Assembly: GCA_003024785.1 (NCBI GenBank)
Contig: PUQB01000081.1
Coordinates: forward strand, 496,188 to 560,187
Direction of reading: 5' to 3'
From: Selaginella tamariscina
Lineage: Eukaryota; Streptophyta; Lycopodiopsida; Selaginellales; Selaginellaceae
Length of the DNA stretch: 64,000 bases
The notes beneath the pieces were generated by a model, which ran no database searches, was not told where the DNA came from, and worked only from the letters and a program-made list of their open reading frames with translations. Of the stretch, positions 10,814-22,233 are shown piece by piece (within the stretch, counting starts at the first letter, position 1; each line of letters opens with the position of its first letter). Position numbers and translations under genes: made by a program.

Positions 10814-11069
10814 CCATTGGATTCTTTCAAGATATCACGTACATGCATCGTTAGTGCCGTCTGAGCAGTTCTTACTTAAGCATACGGGACAGTACATGTG
10901 TAAACTTCAATTAGATTCAATGACACACACACATATATACAGATGGTGTGTGAGCGTGTGTGCATCTAGAAATAAGCCACACGAAAATGCCTGGCTAGAC
11001 TTTGTGCCTAGACTTTGACTCCTAGAGATTAATTTTATACTCATGTCACTGTAGGAACACACAGAAATA

Positions 11070-11642
11070 GTGGGTCATCATTCTACTCTTGTTGTACAGC
11101 ATTTGTACTGCTGTGTCCACTCCTTCTCAACAGGATCTCTTAGTGTTACTCTCATTCAAGGAGAAGCTCCTAGGGAACCCCTTAGCGGGTTGGAGTTTAA
11201 ACAACAGTTTAACAGCATGGGAAGGTGTTCCGGTGAGATGCCACTTTCGCTGAGCAATATACATTCATTGGAACGTCTCAACTTGTCCAACAACAAACTT
11301 ACTGGGCACATTCTTCGGGAGCTGGTTGACTTAAACTTCCTCTCGGCGTTTGATGTATCTTACAACATACTCACAGGTGTCATTCCATATGACCGTCAAC
11401 TCGCTACCGTCGGAGCTTCTTCTTACCAAGGAAACCCAGGTCTGTGTGGGCGTCCACTTAACACGACCTGTGTCACGGCTTCTGTGGCCCAACGAGAGCA
11501 ACAGGGACATACAAGACTGCATATTTCTCACGTGGTTGGTGGCATAGTTGGGTTTGTACTTGGACTCTATGTTACCTTCACTCGGTTGCCTGCTTGCTTC
11601 TGTAGAACACTGTCGTGTCTTCTAGTGCTCCAAATAAAATAA
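11070..11642 (+). pseudogene. Internally deleted LRR-RLP copy (leader + last LRR + TM)
   Basis: Copy of the LRR gene in which the start region joins directly to the last LRR at about 11230 (GAAGGTGTTC followed by CGGTGAGATGCC), removing roughly 1.15 kb compared with the full copies. The original start codon is damaged (AATAGTGGGTC against AATATGTGGGTC in the others). Even so, an uninterrupted 190-codon frame starts at 11070: its first 50 codons read the old leader out of frame, and the rest is the normal C-terminus with [15 protein letters not shown], the [14 protein letters not shown] cap and a membrane segment ([16 protein letters not shown]). The tail is longer than in copy 1 and ends at 11642. 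Short TTC/TCC homology at the joint suggests deletion by mispaired repair. Confidence 0.7.
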
Positions 11643-11890
11643 GTCAATTCCGGACCTGTTTTATATGCATATAAAGTTATATAAGCCGTCTGTATTATAA
11701 AGAAAGGCTCTAATATCACGCTCGCTAGCGCGCACGAAACCACACGCGCACGCATAGACCTGTTGGCCTAGGTGGCACCCAAAAAGAACACTGTGTCTTC
11801 TAGTAGTTAAAGAATGATCTTTCCAGGAGAAATTAAGTCAGTTGTGGACCTGTTAATGCAGTTTATGCATACATATAAATCCTCATAGAT
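11643..11890. other. Spacer between the truncated and full LRR copies
   Basis: Holds the LRR 3' flank (TAAGTCA.TTCCGGACCTGT, also seen after the other LRR genes), a near-duplicate of it at about 11835, and a GC-rich alternating stretch (CGCTCGCTAGCGCGCACG near 11720). It is rearranged relative to the other units. No gene seen. Confidence 0.5.
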
Positions 11891-11958
11891 GTGCATTTGC
11901 TAGTCCTTCTTGCCAACTCTCTATTAACTCTTGCAGTATAATCACAATGGGGTGATAG
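11891..11958 (-). pseudogene. Inverted fragment of the protease gene (exon 3 start)
   Basis: Reverse complement matches the beginning of protease exon 3: CTATCACC, CCATTGTGAT, then ATACTGCAAGAGTTAATAGAG and GTTGGCAAGAAGGACTAGCAAATGCAC, encoding ILQELIESWQEGLANAH. It starts with a CTATCACC word that among the four full protease genes is found only in unit 2 (29103). It is a 68-base scrap with no exon context, placed in opposite orientation between two LRR copies, and must derive from a rearrangement. Confidence 0.8.
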
Positions 11959-12044
11959 ACACATATATACAGATGGTTTGTGAGCGTGTGTGCATCTAGA
12001 AATAAGCCACACGAAAATGCCTGGCTAGACTTTGTGCCTAGACT

Positions 12045-12050
12045 TTGACT
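12045..12050 (+). promoter_or_regulatory. W-box-like TTGACT upstream of the LRR gene
   Basis: TTGACT lies 49-54 bases before the LRR start codon within a block kept in all units (equivalents at 25513, 38941 and 52294). W-boxes are WRKY sites common in plant defence genes, but a single six-base match is weak. A TATA-like ATTAATATTATAC follows. Confidence 0.25.
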
Positions 12051-12098
12051 CCTAGAGATTAATATTATACTCATGTCACTGTAGGAACACACAGAAAT

Positions 12099-13766
12099 AT
12101 GTGGGTCATCATTCTACTCTTGTTGTACAGCATTTGTACTGCTGTGTCCACTCCTCAACAGGATCTCTTAGTGTTACTCTCATTCAAGGAGAAGCTCCTA
12201 GGGAACCCTTTACCGAGTTGGAGTTTAAACAACAGTTTAACAGCATGGGAAGGTGTTCGGCTCAGCACCGAACAATATATAGAGTTAAACCTCTCATCTC
12301 GAGATCTGAGGGGGGAATTATCTCCAGTCTGGTGCAACCTTGCCTCGATCAAGCGTGTCAATCTCTCCCAAAACAATCTAAGTGGTGAGTTTCCGTGGTG
12401 CACGGACCCCAGCAAGAGCAGCATTGAGGTACTCGACTTGTCCGGAAACCACTTGGGAGGTGAACTCCCCAAGAACATGAGGAGCGCAACTCTTAAGGAG
12501 CTCAACTTGGGATTGAACAACTTCACAGGCAACTTAACTCTGGCTTTCGGAGCAATGCCAGCTCTCCATATGCTTGACATCGGCTGGAGCTCCCTCCGGG
12601 GTCCTATTCCCATCAATATATGCGACAAACTTCCCCGTCTAGTCTCGTTTTCTCTCTCTTCCAACTTGATAAGTGGTAGTATTCCGGAGTCCCTCTCAAA
12701 CTGCAGTTTCTCAACCGGCTCTACCTCAACAACAACATAATTTCTGGATCCATCCCTCAAAGTCTGCCTAGGAACTTGCTTGAAGTAGACATCTCACACA
12801 ACTTGTTATCAGGTTGGATCCCGCATACCATCTCAAACTGCACTTTCTTGAAGCGACTCGATGCAGGATTCAATAATCTCACAGGTACAATTCCGAGCAC
12901 TTTCGGTAACCTCTCAAATCTTATGTATCTCGCCTTGCATTACAACAACATGTATGGTGAAGTTCTTCCCGATGCATGCTGAGCAACAACATGGAAATTC
13001 TCTCGTTGGCTAGCAACAGTTTTACTGGTCCCATTCCAGAGTCTTTACGCTCCTGCACTTCTCTTAAAGTGTTAACCCTGGCAGACAATGGTTTCCAAGG
13101 TGAAATTCCTCACTGGGTAGGCAACTTTAGCGAGCTGTTCACTTAACATTATCAGATAATGACTTAACAGGGGAAATACCAGTACAGCTCGGAAACCTGA
13201 TCTCTCCAGACAGAGCTTAGAGTCAGAAAGCTTGACTGCTGCAACATTACATTTAAACTGCGGGGCAGGCAGAGCAACGGGCTGAACCAATTTGCGACTT
13301 CTATTGATGTCTCTAACAACAGACTGACTGGCAGCATCCCCAGTGAGCTCGGGAAGTTACAAGGCCTGCAATGGTTACTCATGTCCAACAATCTCCTGTC
13401 CGGTGAGATACCACTTTGGCTGAGCAATTTACATTCCTTGGAACGTCTCAACTTGTCCAACAACAAACTTACTGGGCACATTCCCGGGAGCTGGTTGACT
13501 TAAACTTCCTCTCGGAGTTTGATGTATCTTACAACTTACTCACAGGTGTCATTCCATATGACCGTCAACTCGCTACCTTCGGAGCTTCTTCTTACCAAGG
13601 AAACCCAGGTCTGTGTGGGCGTCCACTTAATACGACCTGTGTCACGTCTTCTGTGGCCCAACGAGAGCAACAGGAACATACAAGACTGCATATATCTCTT
13701 GTTGTTGGTGGCATAGTTGGGTTTGTACTTGGACTTTATGTTGCTTTCTTCTCTAGAACACTGTGA
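12099..13766 (+). CDS. LRR receptor-like protein, copy 1 (frame interrupted)
   Basis: Single-exon gene for a cell-surface receptor-like protein of about 550 residues without a kinase. The start [19 protein letters not shown] is a signal peptide. An N-cap region follows ([22 protein letters not shown] ... LTAWEGV), then about 12-14 plant-type LRRs (L-x-x-L-x-L-x-x-N-x-L-x-G-x-I-P), with the cap [14 protein letters not shown] and one membrane helix ([18 protein letters not shown]) with a very short tail. RLPs sense extracellular ligands and signal through partner kinases. Frame breaks by small indels occur near 12710, 12975, 13140, 13200 and 13490; sister copies read through some of these sites, so sequencing error or decay are both possible. 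The C-terminus ends earlier than in copies 2-4 (SRTL stop). Confidence 0.75.
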
Positions 13767-14854
13767 CTCTAATATCACGCGTTCACGGATAAACTTTCGT
13801 GTCTTCTAGTAATTAGAAAGGGTGACCTGTTGTATAAGTCCACAAGCACAGGAAGGAGAGGCTTCCACTGGCAAGTTGCTTAGCTAAATATACTTGCATG
13901 ACAGTTCAAAGACTAGGCTTTACACACACGATGTGTAAATTACTCTTGCGTGCAGTAGTTTGCTAAAAAAACCTGTCATTTTTACCTGTTATCTCTCTCT
14001 CATGTACAAGTTCTCCCGTTCTCTGCATCTCAGGCAAAACTCTGCTCCACACACACAGACACACACGTGTGTGTGTGTGTGTGTATAAATGAACATGTCT
14101 ACAAAAGCATTTTCATAATATGCATCAAAAAAACTGATGCCTACACACGTCTCTTCAACACCCTGCATTCTACTTGTATTCTAGTTGGGCTTCACACGTA
14201 TAAAATATGGGATACATCCATACACACACATATACAGAGAGACACACGTCTGTGTGTGTGTGTGTGTGTGTGCATACACGTAATATATACCTTGAATCTT
14301 TCAGTCAACAACTCCAACGAGCGCTTCAAAACCTGTTTAGGGCACAAGTTAGCACCCTGGTAAATTCTAAGTATAAATTAACGATCAATTTATTAAGAAT
14401 ATATATTTTATAATATATATATCTCATACCGAAATAATTAAATCTATTATTCTGAAATATGTATAACCTATATATATTATTAAGTTGCGTTTTATACAAA
14501 ACATCTAGAATATGTCACCGTGTATATGCATGTGTGCACATATTTCGCTTAACATGTTTTATATTTTGGTTAACATGTTTTATATTGAGTGTTTAACACA
14601 ATGGCGTGTTGCGTGTGCGTGTGTGTGTGAGAGAGAGTTATATTAAGTGAAGTTCATTTAGCATGCAGAAACTAGCTCAAAGTTAAATAAAACAATTAAA
14701 ATTGCAACGCGTGTATCTACATAATCCTGTAACCACTCTTTATATGCTACCCACACACACATAGCGTTAATTAACCCAGGTTTGTTTTAACTTAATTAAT
14801 CCATATTATTCATAATTAAGTACGAGTTAGTTATACATCATCACCTAGGGCTCC
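13767..14854. other. Intergenic region LRR 1 to protease 1
   Basis: Holds the LRR 3' flank and the presumed protease promoter. Features are a self-complementary (AC)n(GT)n tract near 14047-14083, a second CA...TG tract at 14221-14271, an AT-rich middle (14360-14500), GAGAGAG at 14630, and a conserved block before the start (TTAATTAACCCAGG, AAGTACGAGTTAG). No gene seen. Confidence 0.6.
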
Positions 14855-16567
14855 ATGAACGCTCTCAACATATGCATTCTCGTGCACTGTTTGATACTTA
14901 GATTATCAAGGGCATGCCATGACCACCACATCTGTCTACGTACACACACAATCGATACACGCAGAGTTTCTAACTTGTCTACTTCCGAAATGCAGCCAAT
15001 ACTCCCTCAAGATACTACACATTATACACATAACTGCATGTATAGCAAGTTAAGTAAGCAGTTAATTATCAAACTTACCGGCAGGCACCATAGTGCAGCT
15101 GCTGTTCAAGACCTAAAGAAGCTCGGTTGTACCGTGATTGGTTACCTTCCAAGTTATAGCTGGAGCGTTATGGTTCCAGAGGATGTACAAGTGGACAGTC
15201 TCAAGCACCTAGAAGGTGTTTCATGGATTGGCAAGTACAGGCCACAGTACAAAATCTCCCCAGAATGGGACCTGTTAATAACCAAGGTAATCTAAAATAT
15301 TAATTTTTTCTTATTATTGTTAGTAATTTTTATTTATTATTAATTAGAATGCTAAGATCAATATAAATTATATTATTTTGATGTAAACTACAAATTCTTT
15401 ATTGTAATAAGTCTGGTGAACAATTTTGTCTGCAGTAAACAGTAAAATTCTTTGTTATTATTTAATAATTATTTATTGAAATGCTAAACATTTTAAATCT
15501 AATTTTCAGGGAGAATATGAGCAACAGCAAAAACTGTTTGTTTTTGATGATATGAAGTGTGTAATAGGAACTGTTTTAACAGCTGCAAAGTAAGCCAGTG
15601 TGTATGTGTGCTCACACACACACACACACACACGCTTATGTGGAGTTTTCTATGCATAGAGCGTTCGCCCATTGTGATATATTGCAAGAGTTAATAGAGA
15701 GTTGGCAAGAAGGACTAGCAAATGCACACATTATTAATGTAAACATGAGCAAGCTTGGGGACCATGCAGTGAAGATAGCGATACCAATTCGCTATATTAA
15801 ACAGGCTGTTGTGTGGCTTTCGGAACAGGAGTGGGTGACGTGGCTCTCTCCCGCGTTCAGGGCTCAAGTGGGGAACATGTTCTCATCGTCTATACAGCAG
15901 AGTGGTGCGTATGTACCTCTGGAGAAAGGAGCTCCTTTTGCGCCTGCTCGACCTCTTTGGGCCATCGGTATCATGGGGCAGTCACAAATTATTGGTGTTG
16001 GCGATAGTGGGGTTGACTTGCTAAGGTACGTTACACACACGCACACGCACACGCACACTCACGCTCTATGCTAACGTTGCTAAGCAGTGTTACTTTCGAG
16101 ACGAGCAAGTATCAACTCCGGGTCCAGAACACAGGAAGGTGGTGTCATAGAGTGATGTGGGGTGGGGATCAACTGGATACTTACGGGCATGGAACACATG
16201 TTGCGGGTTCGATTCTCGGGCACTGCAATCGTTCTCTCAGTGACTACAGTAGAGTCGAGTAAATACAATGGGATGGCTCCCCACGCAAGACTTGCTTTTA
16301 CAGATGTTGGTGTTGGTAAAAACACCTATGTTACTCCTCCCCGTGGACCTTGAAGACTACTATTGGTATGCCCCGTGCGTGCGTGCGTGTGTGTGTGTGC
16401 GCATGCGTGCGTGTCTTTCACTTGTTTATTTTCAGATGGATAAACACAGGCACGCGTATAGTATGGGTGCAAGGATTCATAGCGATTCGTGGACAACAGG
16501 AGACACTTCCTACAACATCATGTCATCCAGTGTGGATGCTTTTACTACAAACAATCCTGTAAGGAGA

Positions 16568-16600
<33 letters not shown>

Positions 16601-16945
16601 TCTAACTTTCTTATCAGCTATTTCTGCCTATCTTTTCCGCTGGAAATGCTGGCTCAATCCACTCAACGGAAGGTTAGTGCTTTTACACGCACGCACACGC
16701 ATACACACACACACACACGAACGAATATATTATGTTTCTGCAGGAACAATCAGCTCACCAGCTATGTCGAAGAACAGTTTAACTGTAGGAGCTACTTTGG
16801 GTGAACAGTTTGATAACATGGCAAGTTTCTCATCATGGGGTCCGACTTCGGATGGAAGGCTTAAACCCGATATTGTAGCACCAGGTATGATTCATACATA
16901 TATACAAGTAGTATATTGTGTTTTATATACATGTGAGTGGTAACA

Positions 16946-16988
<43 letters not shown>

Positions 16989-19900
16989 ACAAGATTTATT
17001 TGTAGTACATGAAAGCAGGTGACAGGATCATCTCAGCAAAGAGCAACGTGGACTCTCAAGAACCGACCTGTAAAACCTTAGGTTGATTATAAGTCGCATA
17101 TCTCGTTTATCTACAGATACTTAGATTGTTACTACGCAGTTCTATCTGGGACTTCAATGTCAGCACCAATCACAGCTGGTGGAGCAGCACTTGTCCGGCA
17201 ATACTTCGTGGACGGCTTCTACCCAACTGGATCCAAGTGTGTGTGGTGTGTGTGTGTGTGTTACATGTCCTTATATTATTGCATATTAGGTACTTGCACA
17301 TTCTCGTGAACCGTCTGGGGCTCTGCTAAAAGCCGTTCTTATCAATGGAGCAATGCGCTTACAAGGCCTAAATGGTATATATAAATAATGTACTCTTCTC
17401 ACGCGCACACACGTACACACACACACTTACAGGTGTTGGAGTTGGCATAGATCCTCCTCCATCCTACAATCAGGGGTACGGGCGCATAGACTTAGTGAAT
17501 ACACTATACCTTCCTGCTCACAACACACTGAAGCTCTACGTTGATGAAGGTTTGCCTGTGAAGACACATTTCGGTCACAAGTACTGCTTTTCTTGTGCAT
17601 CCGGCTCTGGTGACTTAAAGTTCACACTCGTCTGGTATATATATACATGTATACATACATTTATATTATTATGTGTTGATGGTTTTATGCAGGTATGATC
17701 CACCAGTTTCACCGGCTGCTAGTGTTATTTTGGTAAACGACTTGGATTTAAAAGTGATTGATCCAGATTCTAACAAACTGTATGGAAATGGTGGTCTTTC
17801 TCCAGACAGAATGAACAATGTCGAACAGGTTAGAAACTGCAGTTAATCCTTTGAGAGAGAGAGAGAGAGAGCTGATCGAAGTTCTTACAGATACTGTCCA
17901 GGTTTCAGTTCCTTATCCACTTTCAGGGATGTATACTGCAGAGGTTTACGGTTATCATGTGCCTGAGCTAGGTGCAAATGCATTGGGACAACCATTTGCT
18001 TTTGTAGCTCGGGGGCCTCTCTCTCAAACACCATGTCTGGGTACGACATCGCATAAACTGTTCATTTGTATACATATTACACACACACACACACACTTTG
18101 CTACAGTGGTGGACGTAACGGAGGCACCGCTACATGTGAGTAACAATAATGAGGTGCACATTGTGATGAAAGGCACTTATGGTGAGAATGTTGCGTGGTA
18201 TTGTAAGTTGAATGGGACATCTAATTGTCACGATTGGAAGCTTTGTAACGAGGGAAGAAAGGATAGTGTTGTGTATGTTGCTCGACACTTGGACGATGGA
18301 TACTATACTTTCTCTGTTCAAGCAAGAGAGAGCAGGTATATATACACCTAGTATCTTTACCCTTACCCTTAGGGTTTTAAATAGTTACATTATATTGCAG
18401 CTACATGAACACAGCATATTCAGCAGTTTCTACAATCAACTTCACAATGACACGGAGCCTCCACAATACCATTCTCCTCTCTCATCAACCTCTACAACTT
18501 CCATCTTTGAGTTCAAGTCCAATTCAACAGACCTCGACCATTTTGAATGCAGACTCACGCATAACACTCTTTGGGAGCCCTGCACCTCCCCTGCATTTAT
18601 GAGGCAGACACAGACGGGAGCTATACATTACATGTACGAGCGGTGGACAATGCAGGTAACTACGATGCTCATCCGATCTCTATCAGCTGGATTGTACACA
18701 GAGAATTCCCAAGGGCCAAATTGGTGACTGCACTTTCAAAAGATATAACCAACAGCAGTAACTGCAGTTTCTTCTTCGAGCTGGACATCCTCGGTCTGCC
18801 AGGAAAGGGACAACCGACGTGGAGCTGCCGACTAGATTCCGGTGACCGAATACATGCGGTTTTCAACTGGAGGGCTTGCTCCTCGCCGTACCATATTACC
18901 AGCTTGGTTGACGGATGGTATGCGTTCAGCGTGAGGGCAGTAGAAGAAGAAGGATGGGGTGGACTTAGCAGCATTCCAGATACACAGTTCTTTACTATAG
19001 ATACGATTCCTCCTCAAGTGGCTTTCTTTGCTGTGCCTCCTCACTCGGTTTCGCTTGTGACTTATGCTTTTGACACTTCTGAGGAGGCTCTCACTACATG
19101 TTCGTTGCATAAGGTGTATGAGAACATAAGATGGGAGAACTGTACAAGTCCGGTGACTTACAGGAACTTGGAGGATGGCATATACTTGTTCAATGTACAG
19201 GCGCATGATATGGCTGGAAATACTGGAAATATCACGCACCGGCTGCTTGTGGACACGCTAGCTCCGTCCCTAGTGAACTTCAGCATCGTACAATCTGATA
19301 TTGAGTTTGTTGTAACTGAGTTTGCTTTTGAAGATGCATCATCTGGAGTTTCAACTTGTTTCTGCAGTATTGCCCGTGGTAAACACACACACGCACACAC
19401 AGAGTTATGAATGCATGTGTTTCGTGTGGTATGCAGGCACTCGTGCTCCGATTTGGTTACCATGTTCAAGCCCATGGAGAGCTGAAAAGCTGCAGCTTTC
19501 TCCCAATGTAGAGTATGTATTCGCAGTGAAAGCTGAAGACGGAGTCTCTAATGCAGCATTCGTGCAACGCAAGTTCAAGCTGGATGCTCCAAACACAAGC
19601 TGGAGTTACCAAGGTTCTTGCCCGGATACTTACACTTGGGAAAGAAACTTCACGTTTGCATTTAAATCTCAACAGTCTGTGGTGTGTAATGTGGACGAGA
19701 AAAACGTGCATATGTGCACGAGCCCATACATTGTTGAAGGTTTAGCAGATGGCAAGCATAGTTTTAAAGTGAGGCTTGCTTCTTCAAATAACGCTTGGAG
19801 TGGCTGCTCTTGGTTTGTAGGTAAGTACAGAAGTCTTCGTGTGTGTGTGTGTGTGTTTTCCATGATAAACACTACGCTTAAACCCCCAGATTAACGTATG

Positions 19901-20050
19901 TTTATGCAGACACACATCCACCAACCAGTTTTATCCGTGTAAGTGACCAAGACACTTTAAGTCCAAGTTTTGAGCTTGATGGGAATGATGGTGTCGGAAT
20001 CCAGAAGCGTCGAGTGTATGCTGCAAGCAATGAATCCCAGGTATGCACTT

Positions 20051-20094
<44 letters not shown>

Positions 20095-20710
20095 CACACA
20101 CACGCTCTTCTGATGTTTACTTATTGAAGGAAACGAACAAGTTTGTGCATTCGTGGAAAGACTGTGGAAGGCTTGTAACATATAATATACTTCCTAGCTC
20201 ACTCTACTTGTTTCATGCACGAGCTATTGATTTTGCTGGAAATATAGAGCCAAACCCGCCACACACCTTCTTCCTTGTCAATTACAGGCTTGTTTATCTC
20301 AACAGTTTCTTCCCTGTCCATGGGTTTCCCACATCACACGCTAATTATCATGTTTGTCACACTCCAGGTGTGTGTGTGTGTGTGTGTTGTGTCATTGTTA
20401 CATGCATATATACAAAGATACATACATATGCAGGTCTTTGCATGTTACTAGTACAGAGAATGGAACCGTGGCTGCAACTCATGATGGGGGTCTCATAGCA
20501 GTATTTCCGGCTTCTAGTTTACCACACGAGTATGTTGGCTTAATCACATCTGGTTATACACAAACAATGCTTAGTGAGAGTGCTTTAGACGAAGGTTTTC
20601 AAGGAATCTTGTGTTTGCCACTCTCCAATATCTCACGTTTGATCATTTCCACTACAAGAGCTGTCCTCTCATGCTTAGATATCACAGGTGTGTGTGCGTG
20701 CGTGTTGTGA

Positions 20711-20770
<60 letters not shown>

Positions 20771-21159
20771 TCTAGAGACAAGCCAAGGGGAAAGGAAATA
20801 CCACTTATAATTTCAAGGGATGCGAGTTCTCAGCTAGTCACAGGAGAGAGAAGAATTGTATATACCAGAGAGTCAGGGATTTCCTTAACAAAACTTGGGA
20901 GTTTGTCAGTGACGACGAGTACTTTGATGAAGCTGGTCAGTTTGCAACCGCAAATGTCACAAAAGCTGGATCTTACATGGTTATAGGTATATTCTTATAT
21001 ACTCATATATTATGTATAATGTAATTGCATTTGTTAACTTAATGTTTGCATTTAACAGAGGTTTATGGTGAGGCACCGATGCTGGTGAATGGGCTTGCAC
21101 CATCGACCATGGCAAACTTCTGGTTGGTTATGGTGGTACTCTTGTTTGAAGCCTTGTAG
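14855..21159 (+). CDS. Secreted GPI-anchored S8 subtilase with Ig-like repeats, copy 1
   Basis: About 21 exons coding for roughly 1,580 residues. Exon 1 (14855-15286) has a signal peptide (MNALNICILVHCLILRLSRA) and an inhibitor-like propeptide with LIIKLTGRHHSAAAVQDLKK. Exon 2 is 15510-15589 and exon 3 15660-16025. The catalytic set is complete: Asp in GVGDSGVD (16003), His in YGHGTHVAGS (16197), Asn in FSAGNAGS (about 16642) and Ser in SGTSMSAP (17154). A PPC/P-like region follows (17432-18041), then seven repeats of the C-x-L...W-x-x-C-x-SP-x-x-Y-x-x-L-x-DG-x-Y-x-F-x-VRA-x-D-x-AGN type (18108-20290), a GAIN-like tail with FDEAGQFATANVTKAGSYMV, and VNGLAPSTMANFWLVMVVLL, a GPI-signal-like end. 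Similar to the protease half of Dictyostelium tag proteins (from memory). Small indels in exon 4 (near 16088, 16146, 16251), in the exon 9 donor and in exon 19 break this copy as given. Introns are short and full of (TC)n(AC)n. Confidence 0.8.
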
Positions 21160-21172
21160 TATTCGTTGTTTT

Positions 21173-21385
21173 CAGGCGTATAGAAACATCTCTCTCTCAC
21201 ACACACATACACACACACACCATTGAAAGTATATTTTAAATATAAAATTTTCCCGCTGTATAATATTCAAATGTTTGTATGTGTATAGAAACATCTCTCT
21301 CTCTCTCTCACACACACATGCACACACGCACATTGAAAGTAAGTTTTCGCACTGTATATTCAAATGTTTTGTCATGTGTATAGAA

Positions 21386-21438
<53 letters not shown>

Positions 21439-21740
21439 CACACACACACACACACACACATTGAAAATATATTTTAAATATAAAATTTTCCCGCTGTATA
21501 ATATTCAAATGTTTATCTCTCAGGCTTGTATGTGTATAGAAACATCTCTCTCTCTCTCTCACACACACACACGCACACACGCACTGAAAGTATATTTTAA
21601 ATATAAAGTTTTCGCGCTGTATATTCAAATGTTTTGGCATGTGTATAGACTCTCTCTAAACACACACACGCCCACGCACACGCACGCACGCACTGTAGGT
21701 ATATTTTAAATATAAATTCTCGCGCTGTATATTCATCGTC
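21173..21740. repeat. VNTR of (TC)n(AC)n modules between convergent genes, unit 1
   Basis: Five modules of 85-140 bases, each GTGTATAGAAACATC, (TC)n, (AC)n, TTGAAAGTATATTTTAAATA, TAAAATTTTCCCGCTGTATA, ATATTCAAATGTTT. They lie just after the protease stop and before the FNR stop, so they would be in both 3' untranslated regions. Module 3 has the longest (TC)n. Confidence 0.85.
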
Positions 21741-21767
21741 AAATCGTACATGCTTTTTGTTATTACG

Positions 21768-21938
21768 TCAGTAAACTTCAACGTTCCATTGCTCGCCTTT
21801 CTTCAGCTGTCTCTCTTGTATTCCAGCCAATCAATTCCTGAAAAAAAAAAAGCTTTAATCATAAAACTGTTTAAAATGTGATTAAGTTACTAAAATGTAT
21901 TACTAATATAAATTTACTAAAAATATTATATATATATA

Positions 21939-21970
<32 letters not shown>

Positions 21971-22233
21971 TTATTGTTATTAAATTTAAATTTGTTTACC
22001 GTCTTTGGCTGCAAGAGAGGTCATGATTTCGTCGATACCCTTCTCCATTCCTTTTAAACCACACATGTAAACATATGTGTTGTCTTCTTAAGCAACTCCC
22101 ACAATTCCTCAGCATATTCTGCCATCCTAGTTTGTATGTACATCTTCTCCCCCTTCGCATTCGCTTGCTCGCGGCTCACTGCAAAGTCGAGTCTAAAATT
22201 GTCTGGGTTCTTCTCTTTCATTTTCTCAAACTC
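21768..22233 (-). pseudogene. FNR 3' fragment, copy 1 (last two exons)
   Basis: Copy of the final two coding exons of FNR: 22000-22233 ([54 protein letters not shown]) and 21768-21837 (IDWLEYKRQL, KKGEQWNVEVY, stop), with an AT-rich intron. One base is missing in the first exon (near 22085, CTTCTT for CCTTCTT), and CT is repeated in the last. Upstream exons are absent: homology to FNR stops at 22437, exactly at the donor of the preceding exon. It cannot make FNR. Confidence 0.85.

Noticed and set aside
12099-13766. LRR gene as a receptor kinase.
   Set aside because: After the membrane helix the frame ends within about 10-25 residues and no kinase motif follows in any unit.
18357-18385. TTTACCCTTACCCTTAGGG in a protease intron as a telomeric insertion.
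   Set aside because: Only two imperfect units, identical in all four gene copies; more likely ordinary intron sequence.
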